Positions 54,154 to 64,000 of a stretch of DNA of 64,000 nucleotides are shown in pieces (positions within the stretch are counted from its first letter, which is position 1; the number at the start of each line of letters is the position of its first letter). The position numbers and the translations under genes were made by a program. Source of the stretch: Aestuariibacter sp. A3R04 (lineage in GTDB: Bacteria; Pseudomonadota; Gammaproteobacteria; Enterobacterales; Alteromonadaceae); contig NZ_JAHKQR010000001.1 in assembly GCF_018860805.1 (NCBI RefSeq), positions 186,001-250,000 on the forward strand. Direction: 5' to 3'. The notes under the pieces are model-generated. The model had not been told where the DNA came from and did no database searches. It saw only the letters and a list, made by a program, of their open reading frames with translations.

Positions 54154-54467
54154 GTAAATAATGCCTCGGGTAACGGAAACGCTAACGGTTCTGCCTCGTG
54201 AATAATAGCAAGTTTAAAGCGATGTTGTACCGCGTTAGGGGAATCACAGCATCACCGAGAAAAACAGACCGCGCTATTGGATCTATTCTTTCAGATTTCA
54301 CCGCTAATCACGAACACTCCGTCGTGAAAAGCCGGTGTCCTGACCTGTGTACTCAAGGACATTTGTTGTAATCAAAGGAAATTGCCCCATTAATAACGAT
54401 AGCGACATGGTCGAATACACCTGTAGCAGCGTAGCTATTATAACCAATCAGACAGACGAGGTTTGTT
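54154..54467. promoter_or_regulatory. Divergent promoter region, dsbD / fxsA
   Basis: This 314-bp gap shows no gene. It should hold the promoters of dsbD and fxsA. TATTAT at 54436-54441 is a candidate -10 for fxsA, but no good -35 is visible. Confidence 0.35.
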
Positions 54468-54980
54468 TTGCGTATCTTATTTCTACTGTTCGCCATTATG
54501 CCCATTATTGAAATTGCCCTGTTGGTAAAAGTAGGTGGCATAATTGGCGGATGGAATACTATCGGTATTGTGTTGCTCACCGCTTTTATCGGTGCCTACT
54601 TCGTGCGTAGGGAAGGCGTCAGCACCTTACAAACGGCGCAAGCAAAAATGCAGCGTGGAGAGATGCCTGGTAAAGAGTTGATTGATGGACTCATGCTTGC
54701 AGTTGCCGGGGTATTAATGGTGACGCCTGGCTTTGTTACCGATATTTTTGGCATTTTGCTTGTGATGCCCGGAACACGCCATGGCATTGCAGCATTTGTA
54801 ACCAAACACATGAAAATGCGTGCTGTAACCACGGCAACTTTCCATCAGCAGGGCTTTGGTCAACACAGTCCCTTTGATGGTGGGCGAGAACCCAAACACG
54901 CCCGGGGCGATGTGTTTGAAGGTCAATACACAGACAAATCGTCTGACGGTGAAAGCCGCCAATTGAATGAGCGGGACTGA
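54468..54980 (+). CDS. fxsA: FxsA family membrane protein
   Basis: FxsA is a small inner-membrane protein, known for relieving F-plasmid exclusion of phage T7 in E. coli; its native role is unclear. The 170-residue product starts at TTG (GAGG seven bases upstream) with two N-terminal helices ('RILFLLFAIMPIIEIALLVKV', 'IGIVLLTAFIGAYFVR'), a third near 80-98 ('LMLAVAGVLMVTPGFVTDIFG'), and a polar tail. The fxsA-groES-groEL order is conserved. Confidence 0.93.
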   Translation: MRILFLLFAIMPIIEIALLVKVGGIIGGWNTIGIVLLTAFIGAYFVRREGVSTLQTAQAKMQRGEMPGKELIDGLMLAVAGVLMVTPGFVTDIFGILLVMPGTRHGIAAFVTKHMKMRAVTTATFHQQGFGQHSPFDGGREPKHARGDVFEGQYTDKSSDGESRQLNERD

Positions 54981-55039
54981 GGAATCCTTTCTCGCCCAAA
55001 AAAATTATTTTGACGTCAATTATTTACGATACCACTCTG

Positions 55040-55067
55040 GCAAAAATAAAAAAATTTGCATTTTTTT
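55040..55067 (+). terminator. Weak terminator-like hairpin after fxsA
   Basis: GCAAA and TTTGC flank an A-rich loop and are followed by ATTTTTTT. The stem is only five pairs. Confidence 0.35.
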
Positions 55068-55078
55068 CACTTAATCCC

Positions 55079-55107
55079 CTTGAAGTTACAGGGGGACTCC
55101 CCCATTT
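55079..55107 (+). promoter_or_regulatory. Sigma-32 heat-shock promoter of groES-groEL
   Basis: CTTGAA (55079-55084) and CCCCATTT (55100-55107), 15 bp apart, match the RpoH consensus closely. It lies about 120 bp upstream of the groES start. There is no CIRCE element, so control is by RpoH rather than HrcA. Confidence 0.88.
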
Positions 55108-55228
55108 ATCCTCGCAGAACACGATTTGAAGTCGTTAACCCGGCTTCTATTAACAGTAAATGGCGTACATAAGACCGTGCGTCCTATATAACTAACACTT
55201 GATAGTTGGATTTTCAGGAGACTTGAAA

Positions 55229-57201
<1,973 letters not shown>

Positions 57202-57312
57202 TCAAAGCTGCTCTCGTCTAGTCCTTGTAAATCAATGATTTACGTTGGTTGTATGCATTAAAGTAGACACAAATACAGACATTGATGTAGGACAGAAAAG
57301 AAGCCAAAAGAA

Positions 57313-57343
57313 AGGCGTTGAGTTTAGACTCAGCGCCTTTTTT
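57313..57343 (+). terminator. Intrinsic terminator of groEL
   Basis: AGGCGTTGAGT and ACTCAGCGCCT pair with one G-U type mismatch around TTAG and are followed by TTTTTTG, 111 bases after the stop. Confidence 0.85.
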
Positions 57344-57436
57344 GTTCTTACATGTTCGCGTATTTGTCGGGTTTGTGGCGAAGGGTGTATTATGCCGCAG
57401 GCTTAAAGCCGTTTAGAGGCCCTTTGCGTTTCGTGG

Positions 57437-58069
57437 CTATAGTGACAAGACGTAGGACTTTATCTCTTCGTCCTTGCTATTTTCAACTAAACACTGCCGA
57501 AAACGTTCGCCCGAAACCGCGACTTTAACCAGTGCTGGATCCATTTTTTTCAGGGTGTCAACGTAATTCTCACAGGCTAGAGCGGCTTTTAGATCTGCAA
57601 GAATACCTGCGTTCTTCACCTGGGGTTCCCGTCGTTCTACTGGATATCCCGCTCCCCTTTCGCCTGTTAGCGCTTTCTCAAATATATAGCGTGCATTCAA
57701 CTCGGCGCCCCAGCCAAACCCTTTTGCAAACGGCAGTGCCAGAGCATTGCCATTGTTAACCTGGTTGAATAGGAAAGCATCAGAAGGGTCGATGCAATAA
57801 CCACAAAAGACACCTGGCTGCGCATTTAATGCCATTAGAGCGCCTTGCCCTGTACCACAGCCTGCAAACACAAAGTCAACAGCCCCCGCGTTTATCAGTA
57901 CGCCGGCCATAATGCCTAAATGCACATAGGTAAGGTGATGATCGTCCTCACTGTTCATCCCAACGTTATACACATTGTGACCAAGTGAATCAGACACTGA
58001 TTCTAACTCTTTTAGTATTATGGGGTTCTTTGCCGCTTGGCTGTTTTCCATCATCAAAGCTATATTCAT
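57437..58069 (-). CDS. RpiB/LacAB-family isomerase, possibly 4-deoxy-5-hexulose-uronate isomerase (DhuI-like)
   Basis: The ATG at 58067-58069 follows CAGGAGCGAAC and gives 210 residues. The N-terminal 150 residues are an RpiB/LacAB domain with the catalytic-cysteine loop 'FVFAGCGTGQGALMA' (Cys71) and 'GVFCGYCIDPSDAFLFNQVNNGNALALP' (cores shown). It is about 60 residues longer than pentose-phosphate RpiB. From memory of the literature, the streptococcal DhuI enzyme that isomerises 4-deoxy-L-threo-5-hexulose uronate in place of KduI belongs to this family and has about this length. The neighbouring KdgF-like cupin supports that role; simple pentose isomerase activity is the alternative. Confidence 0.78.
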   Translation of the reverse strand: MNIALMMENSQAAKNPIILKELESVSDSLGHNVYNVGMNSEDDHHLTYVHLGIMAGVLINAGAVDFVFAGCGTGQGALMALNAQPGVFCGYCIDPSDAFLFNQVNNGNALALPFAKGFGWGAELNARYIFEKALTGERGAGYPVERREPQVKNAGILADLKAALACENYVDTLKKMDPALVKVAVSGERFRQCLVENSKDEEIKSYVLSL

Positions 58070-58303
58070 GTTCGCTCCTGATTTATATTGAAATGTTTTG
58101 ATACTATAGCATCTTTTGGCATCATTAATAAGCACGTAAGTACGTGTGATTTGCCCGCAAAAGTTCTCGGTGGCTAGTCTCAATAAACAGTTTTTTGTCT
58201 GATAGCCTTATCTGACTTGTCGTGATAAATTATGATTGTATTTTGTTGATTGTGTTCGGTTTGTTTTTGGGAATATCAGATTGTAGAAAGGAGAGAAAGC
58301 GCT

Positions 58304-58621
58304 ATGTCAGAAAAAGTTGGCGTTATTGAAGATATGGGTAATGGTATTAAGAGGCAAATCTTGGCGTATAACGAAGACGCTATGGCTGTTAAAGTGTGGT
58401 TCGAAAAAGGCGCCGAGGGCTATGTTCATAGCCATCGTCATACGCAAATAACCTATTGTGAAGAAGGGGAGTTTAACTTTGCGATTAACGGTAAATTGAA
58501 GGTGTTGAAAGCAGGTGATAGTTGCATTATTCCTCCCAATGTTGAACACGGTACAACAACTGAAACCGGCGGCATTCTAATCGATATGTTCAGTCCTATG
58601 AGAGAGGATTTCCTGTCGTAG
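58304..58621 (+). CDS. KdgF-like cupin (unsaturated uronate ring-opening)
   Basis: KdgF speeds conversion of 4,5-unsaturated uronates to the linear ketouronate in pectin and alginate breakdown. The ATG at 58304 (105 residues) follows AAGGAG. The cupin has the metal-binding cluster 'EGYVHSHRHTQITYCEEGEF' (histidines at about 42, 44 and 46) and the second motif 'CIIPPNVEHGTT'. It is divergent from the RpiB-family isomerase, and converges on the TonB receptor. I infer the KdgF role from fold plus context. Confidence 0.82.
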   Translation: MSEKVGVIEDMGNGIKRQILAYNEDAMAVKVWFEKGAEGYVHSHRHTQITYCEEGEFNFAINGKLKVLKAGDSCIIPPNVEHGTTTETGGILIDMFSPMREDFLS

Positions 58622-58674
58622 GTTCCTCTGAGCAAACACTCGTTTAACACGATGACCACACTAATCTTCACGTG

Positions 58675-58709
58675 AAAAAGGCCTCTTAAACTGCGCTTTG
58701 AGAGGCCTT
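58675..58709. terminator. Bidirectional terminator between the cupin and TonB receptor genes
   Basis: AAGGCCTCT and AGAGGCCTT pair, flanked by an A-run on the left and T-rich sequence on the right, so it can serve the cupin gene (rightward) and the receptor gene (leftward). Confidence 0.85.
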
Positions 58710-58731
58710 TGTATTTATCGGATGTTTTGCG

Positions 58732-61700
58732 CTACAACTTCGCCGTTACTCCCATGATAATACGCCTGTCTGTAAGCCCTTGTTCGCACAGCAATGCGCC
58801 TTCATTGACGCACCACTGTGTCCGGTCTTCCCGAAGTAAGTTGATGCCTTCCAGCCCTACCGTGAACGTGTCGTTGATATCGTAGCTCACACTCATGTTA
58901 AGTTGGGCTCGATCATCCACGATCCGCGGCATATCAAAACTAATCAAGTCGCCGGTTTTAAAGGCGGAACGCCAAGTGTATCTTGCACGCACGCTCAAAT
59001 CGTATTTGTCATAAAAAACCGTAATGTTATAGGCGTTTTGAGAGAGGTCTTCTAATTCAATGCGTTCTTCAACGATGTCATCAGCCAGCGTAGCGGTCGA
59101 TTGATTTGCATCCGTTCTTCCCAACAATTTGTTGAGGGCGTTACCGTCACCCGTTGCAGCGCGGAACGTTTCTATGCCCGCCCCTGCCTCTTGATAAGTA
59201 TAATTTGCAATCACACCAAAACCCGATGCCCAGCCTAATTCGTCTTCATAGTCGGACAGGTCGTGTTGGAATGCGATCTCAACCCCCGTTTGCGTTTCTT
59301 CATTGGGCAGGTTAATTGTGGTTTGAAGAGGAACACAAATTCCCGTTCCAGGTACAGATGACCACACATTTCTGTCAGTTACTGTGGGGTTCCATATCCC
59401 GCCACCTTCACAAGGGGGGGTAATATCTCGCTCGATCTGACCATTGTCACCAATGGGCTCTTCCGGATTGTCTCGCACGGCAGCGAATATGTCAGTTCGT
59501 TCTTTATGGAAAAAGCCGACACTGACAAAGCTTGAATCTGAAAAATAGTACTCAGCAGACAAGTCGTAAGACAGGACTTCCTCAGGTGTTAAAGCCGGAT
59601 TTCCGACATTGACAGCGGAGCCGGCACCACCTGGGAAATTTATAGAAGTAGAGAGGTTGTTGAAGTTTGGTCTGCGTATGTCTTTTGCGATACCCGCACG
59701 AATAACGACATCATCAACGACTTCAGCGGCGAGGCTGAATCTTGGAAGGTAGTAGTCATATGATGCTTTTTCTTCCCGAAGACCTGTTACTTCACCATTC
59801 TCTATATTATTTCCCACAGACGTTATTTCAGTGTCAACGTAGCGGAGACCTACGTTCCCTCGAATCGGAATATCCTTCACATAAAAGTAAAAGTCGCCTT
59901 GAAGATAGAGGGCAGTGGTTTCTTCTTCTATATCAAAGAACGAATCGAGTTGGAGTTCGGGTTCCGACAAGGTCGGATAGCCTTCGGTAATGTTACCGTT
60001 TGCAATCTGAATCGCGTTATTTTCAACAATCGCTGCGTTGATGGTGTCCAGTACTTGATCTGGATTAGAAAAGGATAAATCGCGGTTAACCGTTAAATAG
60101 TCAGCGATGTATAGCCTACGTCCATCTGCGTCGTTAAAGTTAGATGGCCCCGCAGAAACAACATCAGCAAAGAGGTCTGCAGTGGGTCTGAAGAATGCCA
60201 AATTAGGATTAGAGAAATTTGACGCTGTATTTATATCGTTACTTTCTGCTTTATTTTTATTCCATCTTACCCCCGCTTTAATTCCAGAAAAATAAGGATT
60301 CAGATCGGAAATATCGTAATCACCATCAATTCGAAAAGCTGTTTCCGAATTTTCTTGTGTACTTCTGCCAACCCCCACGTTTTGCAGCGCGTAATTTGAA
60401 GGCGTCAACAAATCTGTTGAAGAAGGGCCAAATTCGGCATCGTGCGCTATGCCAAACTGCAACACTCGTCCTGATGCATCAAATTCGATTGGCACGCCGT
60501 TGTCGATGCTTAACCCTTCACTGGGTTGTGGTCCGTGTGGATTTATAAAATCCAGGGTCGTATTTAACCGAGGAAACGTGGAATCTGAGCTCGAATAGGA
60601 CACTTCACCGCTTAGTGCTAGTCGATCGAGCATCAGGTCAAACCCCGTCGCAAACACGTCACTGTCGGTGACTCGGGAGCCAGTAATGCTGCTGGTACGC
60701 AGGTTGGGATCTATATTATTGTTGTTGCTATCTACCCCCACACCAAGAGTGCCTGATAATACGGCTTGTACTTCGCCTAATACCAGTGGTCCGTTTGGCC
60801 CGTCTATTGTGCCTAAATCAATGGTTTCAAATGCGGTATTGTTCGTATTGTCGACAACGGCGGAGCCGCCGGTACCAGAAATAAAGGCGCGAGAGCTTTT
60901 TTGTGCCCGCTCTTGACGGTTGATCGTGGCATCAAAATAGAACTTCAGGTTATCTACGGGTTCAAATTCTACTGAACCGGTGAAATTTTTGGTCTCGTAT
61001 TCATAGCGGGATATTACTTGATCGAGGAATTGTGTCCTTAAAAATGGAAAGGACTCTGCACTTGCTCGCCCTGAGTCAGGCAGAACCTCTCTGTCTCTAT
61101 CAAAACGAGGATCAAAAGAAGCGACCTGTTGTTCTGCGTAACTGCCAGTAAGTACAACGCCTACACGTCCAAATTTTGTATCGACGTTGTCCCCGAATGT
61201 AGCGGAAAACCGGGGCGATGTCGCGTCAGCCAAGTCACTGTTCTCGGCCTGGGCACGGACAGACAATACGCGTTCGTCTAAACTTAGACCTCTCAGGGTC
61301 CTTAAATTAATGGTTCCCCCTACTGAGCCCTCAATCGTTTCTGCAGAAGGTACTTTAATAACTTCAAGGGAAGAGATAAGCGCTGCTGGCAAATCGTCAA
61401 AACTGATACCAGAACGGCCATTGCCACTGCCTACTGTTGAAACGCCATTAATTTCTACGCGGTTAGCGTTTGTGCCGCGAATTTGCACACCTGTTCCTAC
61501 TCCTGCAGTACGGTCGATCTGAACACCGGTAACATTTTCCAGCACTTCGGCCAAATTCTGATCTGGGAGCTTTCCAATGTCCTCGGCTTGAATGACTTCT
61601 TTAATACTATCAGCCGAACGTTTTTCAGCGAGAGCACTCGCCAAAGCGCTTTTAATACCGCGAACTTCGATGACTTCAGTGTCTTGTTGCGTATTTTCCT

Positions 61701-61800
61701 CTGAGCGTACTTCTTGCGCAGAGGCATTGAGAGGTGAACAGGCAATAGCAGAAGAGACTGCGATAGCCAATTGCAGTTTTTTGGTGTTTAACGTTGACAT
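58732..61800 (-). CDS. TonB-dependent receptor, carbohydrate type (TIGR01782-like)
   Basis: This is a large 1022-residue outer-membrane receptor of the type common in marine polysaccharide users. A signal peptide ends near 'NASAQE'. The TonB-box region 'TEVIEVRGIKSALASALAEKR' and plug 'IKEVIQAEDIGKLPDQNLAEVLE', 'GVQIRGTNANRVEINGV' and 'SLEVIKVPSAETIEGSVGGT' are hallmarks of the TIGR01782 group (cores shown). AGGAGGAGCAA precedes the ATG. It is transcribed away from the DUF4861-mutarotase pair across a palindrome-rich region. The ligand is probably an oligosaccharide from a uronate-containing polymer. Confidence 0.93.
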   Translation of the reverse strand: MSTLNTKKLQLAIAVSSAIACSPLNASAQEVRSEENTQQDTEVIEVRGIKSALASALAEKRSADSIKEVIQAEDIGKLPDQNLAEVLENVTGVQIDRTAGVGTGVQIRGTNANRVEINGVSTVGSGNGRSGISFDDLPAALISSLEVIKVPSAETIEGSVGGTINLRTLRGLSLDERVLSVRAQAENSDLADATSPRFSATFGDNVDTKFGRVGVVLTGSYAEQQVASFDPRFDRDREVLPDSGRASAESFPFLRTQFLDQVISRYEYETKNFTGSVEFEPVDNLKFYFDATINRQERAQKSSRAFISGTGGSAVVDNTNNTAFETIDLGTIDGPNGPLVLGEVQAVLSGTLGVGVDSNNNNIDPNLRTSSITGSRVTDSDVFATGFDLMLDRLALSGEVSYSSSDSTFPRLNTTLDFINPHGPQPSEGLSIDNGVPIEFDASGRVLQFGIAHDAEFGPSSTDLLTPSNYALQNVGVGRSTQENSETAFRIDGDYDISDLNPYFSGIKAGVRWNKNKAESNDINTASNFSNPNLAFFRPTADLFADVVSAGPSNFNDADGRRLYIADYLTVNRDLSFSNPDQVLDTINAAIVENNAIQIANGNITEGYPTLSEPELQLDSFFDIEEETTALYLQGDFYFYVKDIPIRGNVGLRYVDTEITSVGNNIENGEVTGLREEKASYDYYLPRFSLAAEVVDDVVIRAGIAKDIRRPNFNNLSTSINFPGGAGSAVNVGNPALTPEEVLSYDLSAEYYFSDSSFVSVGFFHKERTDIFAAVRDNPEEPIGDNGQIERDITPPCEGGGIWNPTVTDRNVWSSVPGTGICVPLQTTINLPNEETQTGVEIAFQHDLSDYEDELGWASGFGVIANYTYQEAGAGIETFRAATGDGNALNKLLGRTDANQSTATLADDIVEERIELEDLSQNAYNITVFYDKYDLSVRARYTWRSAFKTGDLISFDMPRIVDDRAQLNMSVSYDINDTFTVGLEGINLLREDRTQWCVNEGALLCEQGLTDRRIIMGVTAKL

Positions 61801-62140
61801 TTGCTCCTCCTAGAACAATCACAACCAATCATTTCCGCGACACGATAGATCATAAGTTAATCATTATCAATAATTTTGTTAAGTTGAGGTAAAGTTAGTG
61901 TTTCCGCATAATTCCCTGCGCTAACTAGTAAAATTCTTTTATATTATGTATTTGCCATGGTCTTACTAAAAAACAAAACAGCTCGAAAAAATGAACTCAT
62001 TGCATATTAAGTCAATATGGTGCAATATCACTCATATGTTGTCATTGTGGTGATATTGCGCTATGCGCTGCGTACTGGAAATGATGCCGTGTAAAACGGC
62101 CTTTGTTATTTGGCGCATCGTCAAATTCGGGAGATGATGA
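61801..62140. promoter_or_regulatory. Divergent control region with paired inverted repeats
   Basis: The 340-bp AT-rich gap separates the receptor gene from the DUF4861 gene and holds no other gene. It contains CATATT-N5-AATATG (62003-62019) and GCAATATCAC-N18-GTGATATTGC (62022-62059), which look like operator sites for one or two regulators of the sugar locus. No regulator gene is adjacent. Confidence 0.55.
62022..62059. promoter_or_regulatory. 10-bp inverted repeat, candidate operator pair
   Basis: GCAATATCAC and its exact inverse GTGATATTGC are separated by 18 bases, placing their centres 28 bp apart, close to three helical turns. They are about 100 bp before the DUF4861 gene. Confidence 0.5.
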
Positions 62141-63052
62141 ATGATGAAATACAAGCAGACTTATTACGCTTTTACCGTAATGCTCGCGGTTGCAAGTACG
62201 CTGGGGTGTTCTTCAGAAACCCATGTAAATCCATCAAGAGAGTCGACAGGGGTACAGAAAGAAGTAAAAGCTTACGCTAAATTTGTACCGCAACGGCGTG
62301 ATGATTTTGCGTGGGAAAACGATAAGGTAGCATTTCGGGTTTATGGCCCGGCGGCTCCATTGGCAGGCCACGCAAGTGGTGTAGATGCCTGGCTAAAAAA
62401 AGTTGACTATTCCATTATAGACAAGTGGTATGAAATGCATTTCAACGGCCTGTCCTATCATCAGGATAGGGGAGAGGGATATGACCCTTACCACACAGGT
62501 ATCAGCCGGGGAGTTGGTGGGTCTGCAGTTTGGATAAATGACACGCCGTATTACGGTCATAATTTTACGCGCTACGAAATCCATCAAAACAACAGTGAAG
62601 AGGTTAAATTTACGCTCTATTACGAATTTGAAACACCGCTGGGTAAGGTAGAGGAAGAAAAACGCGTTGCGCTGGCGTTGGGTTCTAACCTTTATCACGT
62701 GGAGTCTAGGTTCTTGTTAAACGGGTCACCGGCATCAATCCCAATCGCTATCGGTGTAGCGACGCACGACGAGAAAGCATCTGTATATCACAACGCTCAA
62801 GCAGGCTGGATTGCTGCTTGGGAAATGATCGACGGCAAGGGGTTGGGAACAGGAGCCCTTGTCGAGCCATCCAGAATATCCAGCATTGAGCACAAGCCTT
62901 CAGAGAACAAGGACGAAAGTCATATTTGGATAATTACCCAGACTTCAGCAGATGGTTTGTTAAGCTATTACGCAGGGTTCGCTTGGGAAGGTGCTGAAGA
63001 AATTACCACGATAGAACAGTGGAAACATTACTTAAATACCTTCGGAAGTTAA
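62141..63052 (+). CDS. DUF4861 family lipoprotein
   Basis: The 303-residue product has a lipoprotein signal (lipobox TLGC, Cys at about residue 23). The body fits DUF4861, a family that recurs in bacterial loci for pectin, ulvan and other uronate polymers: 'RRDDFAWENDKVAFRVYGPA', 'KWYEMHFNGLSYHQDRGEGYDPY', 'GRGVGGSAVW'-like 'SRGVGGSAVWIND' (cores shown). Its activity is not known to me. GGGAG precedes the ATG; the mutarotase gene starts three bases after its stop. Confidence 0.87.
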   Translation: MMKYKQTYYAFTVMLAVASTLGCSSETHVNPSRESTGVQKEVKAYAKFVPQRRDDFAWENDKVAFRVYGPAAPLAGHASGVDAWLKKVDYSIIDKWYEMHFNGLSYHQDRGEGYDPYHTGISRGVGGSAVWINDTPYYGHNFTRYEIHQNNSEEVKFTLYYEFETPLGKVEEEKRVALALGSNLYHVESRFLLNGSPASIPIAIGVATHDEKASVYHNAQAGWIAAWEMIDGKGLGTGALVEPSRISSIEHKPSENKDESHIWIITQTSADGLLSYYAGFAWEGAEEITTIEQWKHYLNTFGS

Positions 63053-63055
63053 ACA

Positions 63056-63370
63056 ATGGAAAAAATCGCGTTTGTCATGACACTCAAACCTGGGTTTGAG
63101 AACGAATACAAAAAACGTCACGATGAAATATGGCCGGAGCTAGTTGACGAACTGAAAATGGCTGGTGTATCTGATTACAGCATTTTTCACGAAGCTAGCT
63201 CAAATAAACTCTTTGCGGTACTAAAGCGAGAACCGTCTCATACTATGGACACATTGCCTGCCAACCCGGTGGTAAAAAAATGGTGGGCGTACATGGCCGA
63301 CATTATGGATACACATGAGAGTAATGAACCTGTGACGACCGATCTTAAAATGATGTTTCACTTAGAATAA
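63056..63370 (+). CDS. rhaM: L-rhamnose mutarotase
   Basis: RhaM interconverts alpha and beta L-rhamnose. The 104-residue product has the same length as the E. coli enzyme and carries the expected catalytic Tyr18 and His22 in '[14 protein letters not shown]'. '[15 protein letters not shown]' and '[15 protein letters not shown]' (the Trp pair) also fit. It is coupled to the DUF4861 gene. The substrate could be rhamnose or a related deoxy sugar or uronate. Confidence 0.9.
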   Translation: MEKIAFVMTLKPGFENEYKKRHDEIWPELVDELKMAGVSDYSIFHEASSNKLFAVLKREPSHTMDTLPANPVVKKWWAYMADIMDTHESNEPVTTDLKMMFHLE

Positions 63371-63552
63371 TTCTACTTTCAACGCAAAAATACGCACTGG
63401 TGTCAGTCTAACAATTCCAAAGACACCGGCGCGATGCATACCATCCTCTCTGGAAAGTAGGCTTCGTTTAAACACTTCAGTACACGGCAGAAAAGTATAC
63501 TGAATGAGTTGTTTTTCTCATTCTCCTCGTAGTTTTAGGAAAGGAGAGTTAA

Positions 63553-64000
63553 TTGAAAATCCTAATTTTAAACGAATCGCGGCAAATCGGATTGCACGCA
63601 CACATAGAAAAACGATGTGCAGTATCACCCGGCACCGTATCTAAACTCGTTCGCAAAGGTATCGATGTAGTTATCGAGAAGGGAGCGGGATTTCACGCCA
63701 ATTACGAAGACAGCGAGTTCGAACGTTCCGGCGCAAAACTGATAGAAACGGCTGATGAAGTCGTGAGTGAGATTGATGTACTTGCTTGCGTGAACGCTCC
63801 TAATGAATTGCTCGCTTCGACCTTGCCCGCCAATACTATCGTGATCGGCCACTTAGATCCGTTCTTTCAACAACCACTTATCAACTGTCTGGCTGAGTCA
63901 AATATCACAGCGCTTTCCGTTGAAATGATCCCACGAAGTTCTCGCGCACAAAAAATGGATGCGTTGAGTTCACAAGCCAGTCTGGCGGGGTACGCGATGG
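63553..64000 (+). CDS. pntA: NAD(P) transhydrogenase alpha subunit (partial, runs off window)
   Basis: PntA is the NAD-binding subunit of the proton-translocating transhydrogenase that makes NADPH. The TTG at 63553 follows AAGGAGAGTTAA. The 149 visible residues match the family: 'RCAVSPGTVSKLVRKGIDVVIEKGAGFHANYED' and 'EMIPRSSRAQKMDALSSQASLAGYAM' (cores shown). The usual 'RVALTP' start is 'RCAVSP' here. The rest of the gene and any pntB lie beyond the window. Confidence 0.87.
   Translation, partial: MKILILNESRQIGLHAHIEKRCAVSPGTVSKLVRKGIDVVIEKGAGFHANYEDSEFERSGAKLIETADEVVSEIDVLACVNAPNELLASTLPANTIVIGHLDPFFQQPLINCLAESNITALSVEMIPRSSRAQKMDALSSQASLAGYAM

Noticed and set aside
55010-55019. Perfect palindrome TTGACGTCAA between fxsA and groES.
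   Set aside because: It is short, lies in AT-rich sequence outside the sigma-32 promoter, and a 10-bp palindrome is not rare enough to call an operator.

Overview
The window looks like chromosomal DNA of a marine gammaproteobacterium of the Alteromonadaceae type (Alteromonas and relatives). This rests on three things: abundant large TonB-dependent receptors, a full gspC-to-gspN type II secretion operon next to hslR/hslO/pckA/ompR-envZ, and the gene orders dsbD-aroQ-accB-accC, fxsA-groES-groEL and prmA-dusB-fis. Two unrelated types of Na+/H+ antiporter (NhaC-like and NhaD-like) fit a saline habitat. I see no rRNA, tRNA, CRISPR array, insertion sequence or prophage.

Layout. (1) 1-7655, minus strand: a cell-surface-signalling style locus. 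In transcription order it holds a TonB receptor with an N-terminal STN signalling domain (interrupted near its end by an in-frame TAA), a second related TonB receptor, a Tat-exported class V aminotransferase-fold enzyme, an ECF sigma factor and a FecR-like anti-sigma regulator cut by the window edge. (2) 7981-9357: an aldehyde/succinate-semialdehyde dehydrogenase. (3) 9406-20776, minus: the type II secretion operon gspCDEFGHIJKLMN, mostly with overlapping or abutting genes. (4) 20900-27835: hslR, hslO, an exported sulfatase, pckA, a small exported protein and an NhaC-type antiporter. (5) 27790-32274, minus: envZ, ompR, nhaD and prkB. (6) 32400-36094: a PAS-PAS-GGDEF diguanylate cyclase, a voltage-gated-type K+ channel and a uracil/xanthine permease. 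(7) 36197-42602, minus: purD, an exported SAM-methyltransferase-like protein, purH, fis, dusB and prmA. (8) 42746-49666: a periplasmic binding protein, a HiPIP, a flavin-reductase-like protein, a CPXCG zinc-ribbon protein, a FAN1-like nuclease fused to a DEDDh exonuclease, and several envelope proteins of unknown role. (9) 49810-57201: accC, accB, aroQ, dsbD, fxsA, and groES-groEL with a clear sigma-32 promoter. (10) 57437-63370: a sugar-acid utilisation locus with an RpiB/LacAB-family isomerase (possible DhuI), a KdgF-like cupin, a large TonB receptor, a DUF4861 lipoprotein and an L-rhamnose mutarotase. It suggests use of a uronate- and rhamnose-containing polysaccharide such as ulvan or rhamnogalacturonan. 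The window ends inside pntA.

The items most worth a second look are the FAN1-DEDDh fusion nuclease, the nonsense codon in the signalling TonB receptor, the candidate small RNA next to the DUF3750 gene, the uronate locus with paired inverted repeats in its divergent promoter, and the exported versions of normally cytoplasmic enzyme folds (PLP aminotransferase, SAM methyltransferase). Coordinates of starts were adjusted where a ribosome binding site or signal peptide favoured an internal start.
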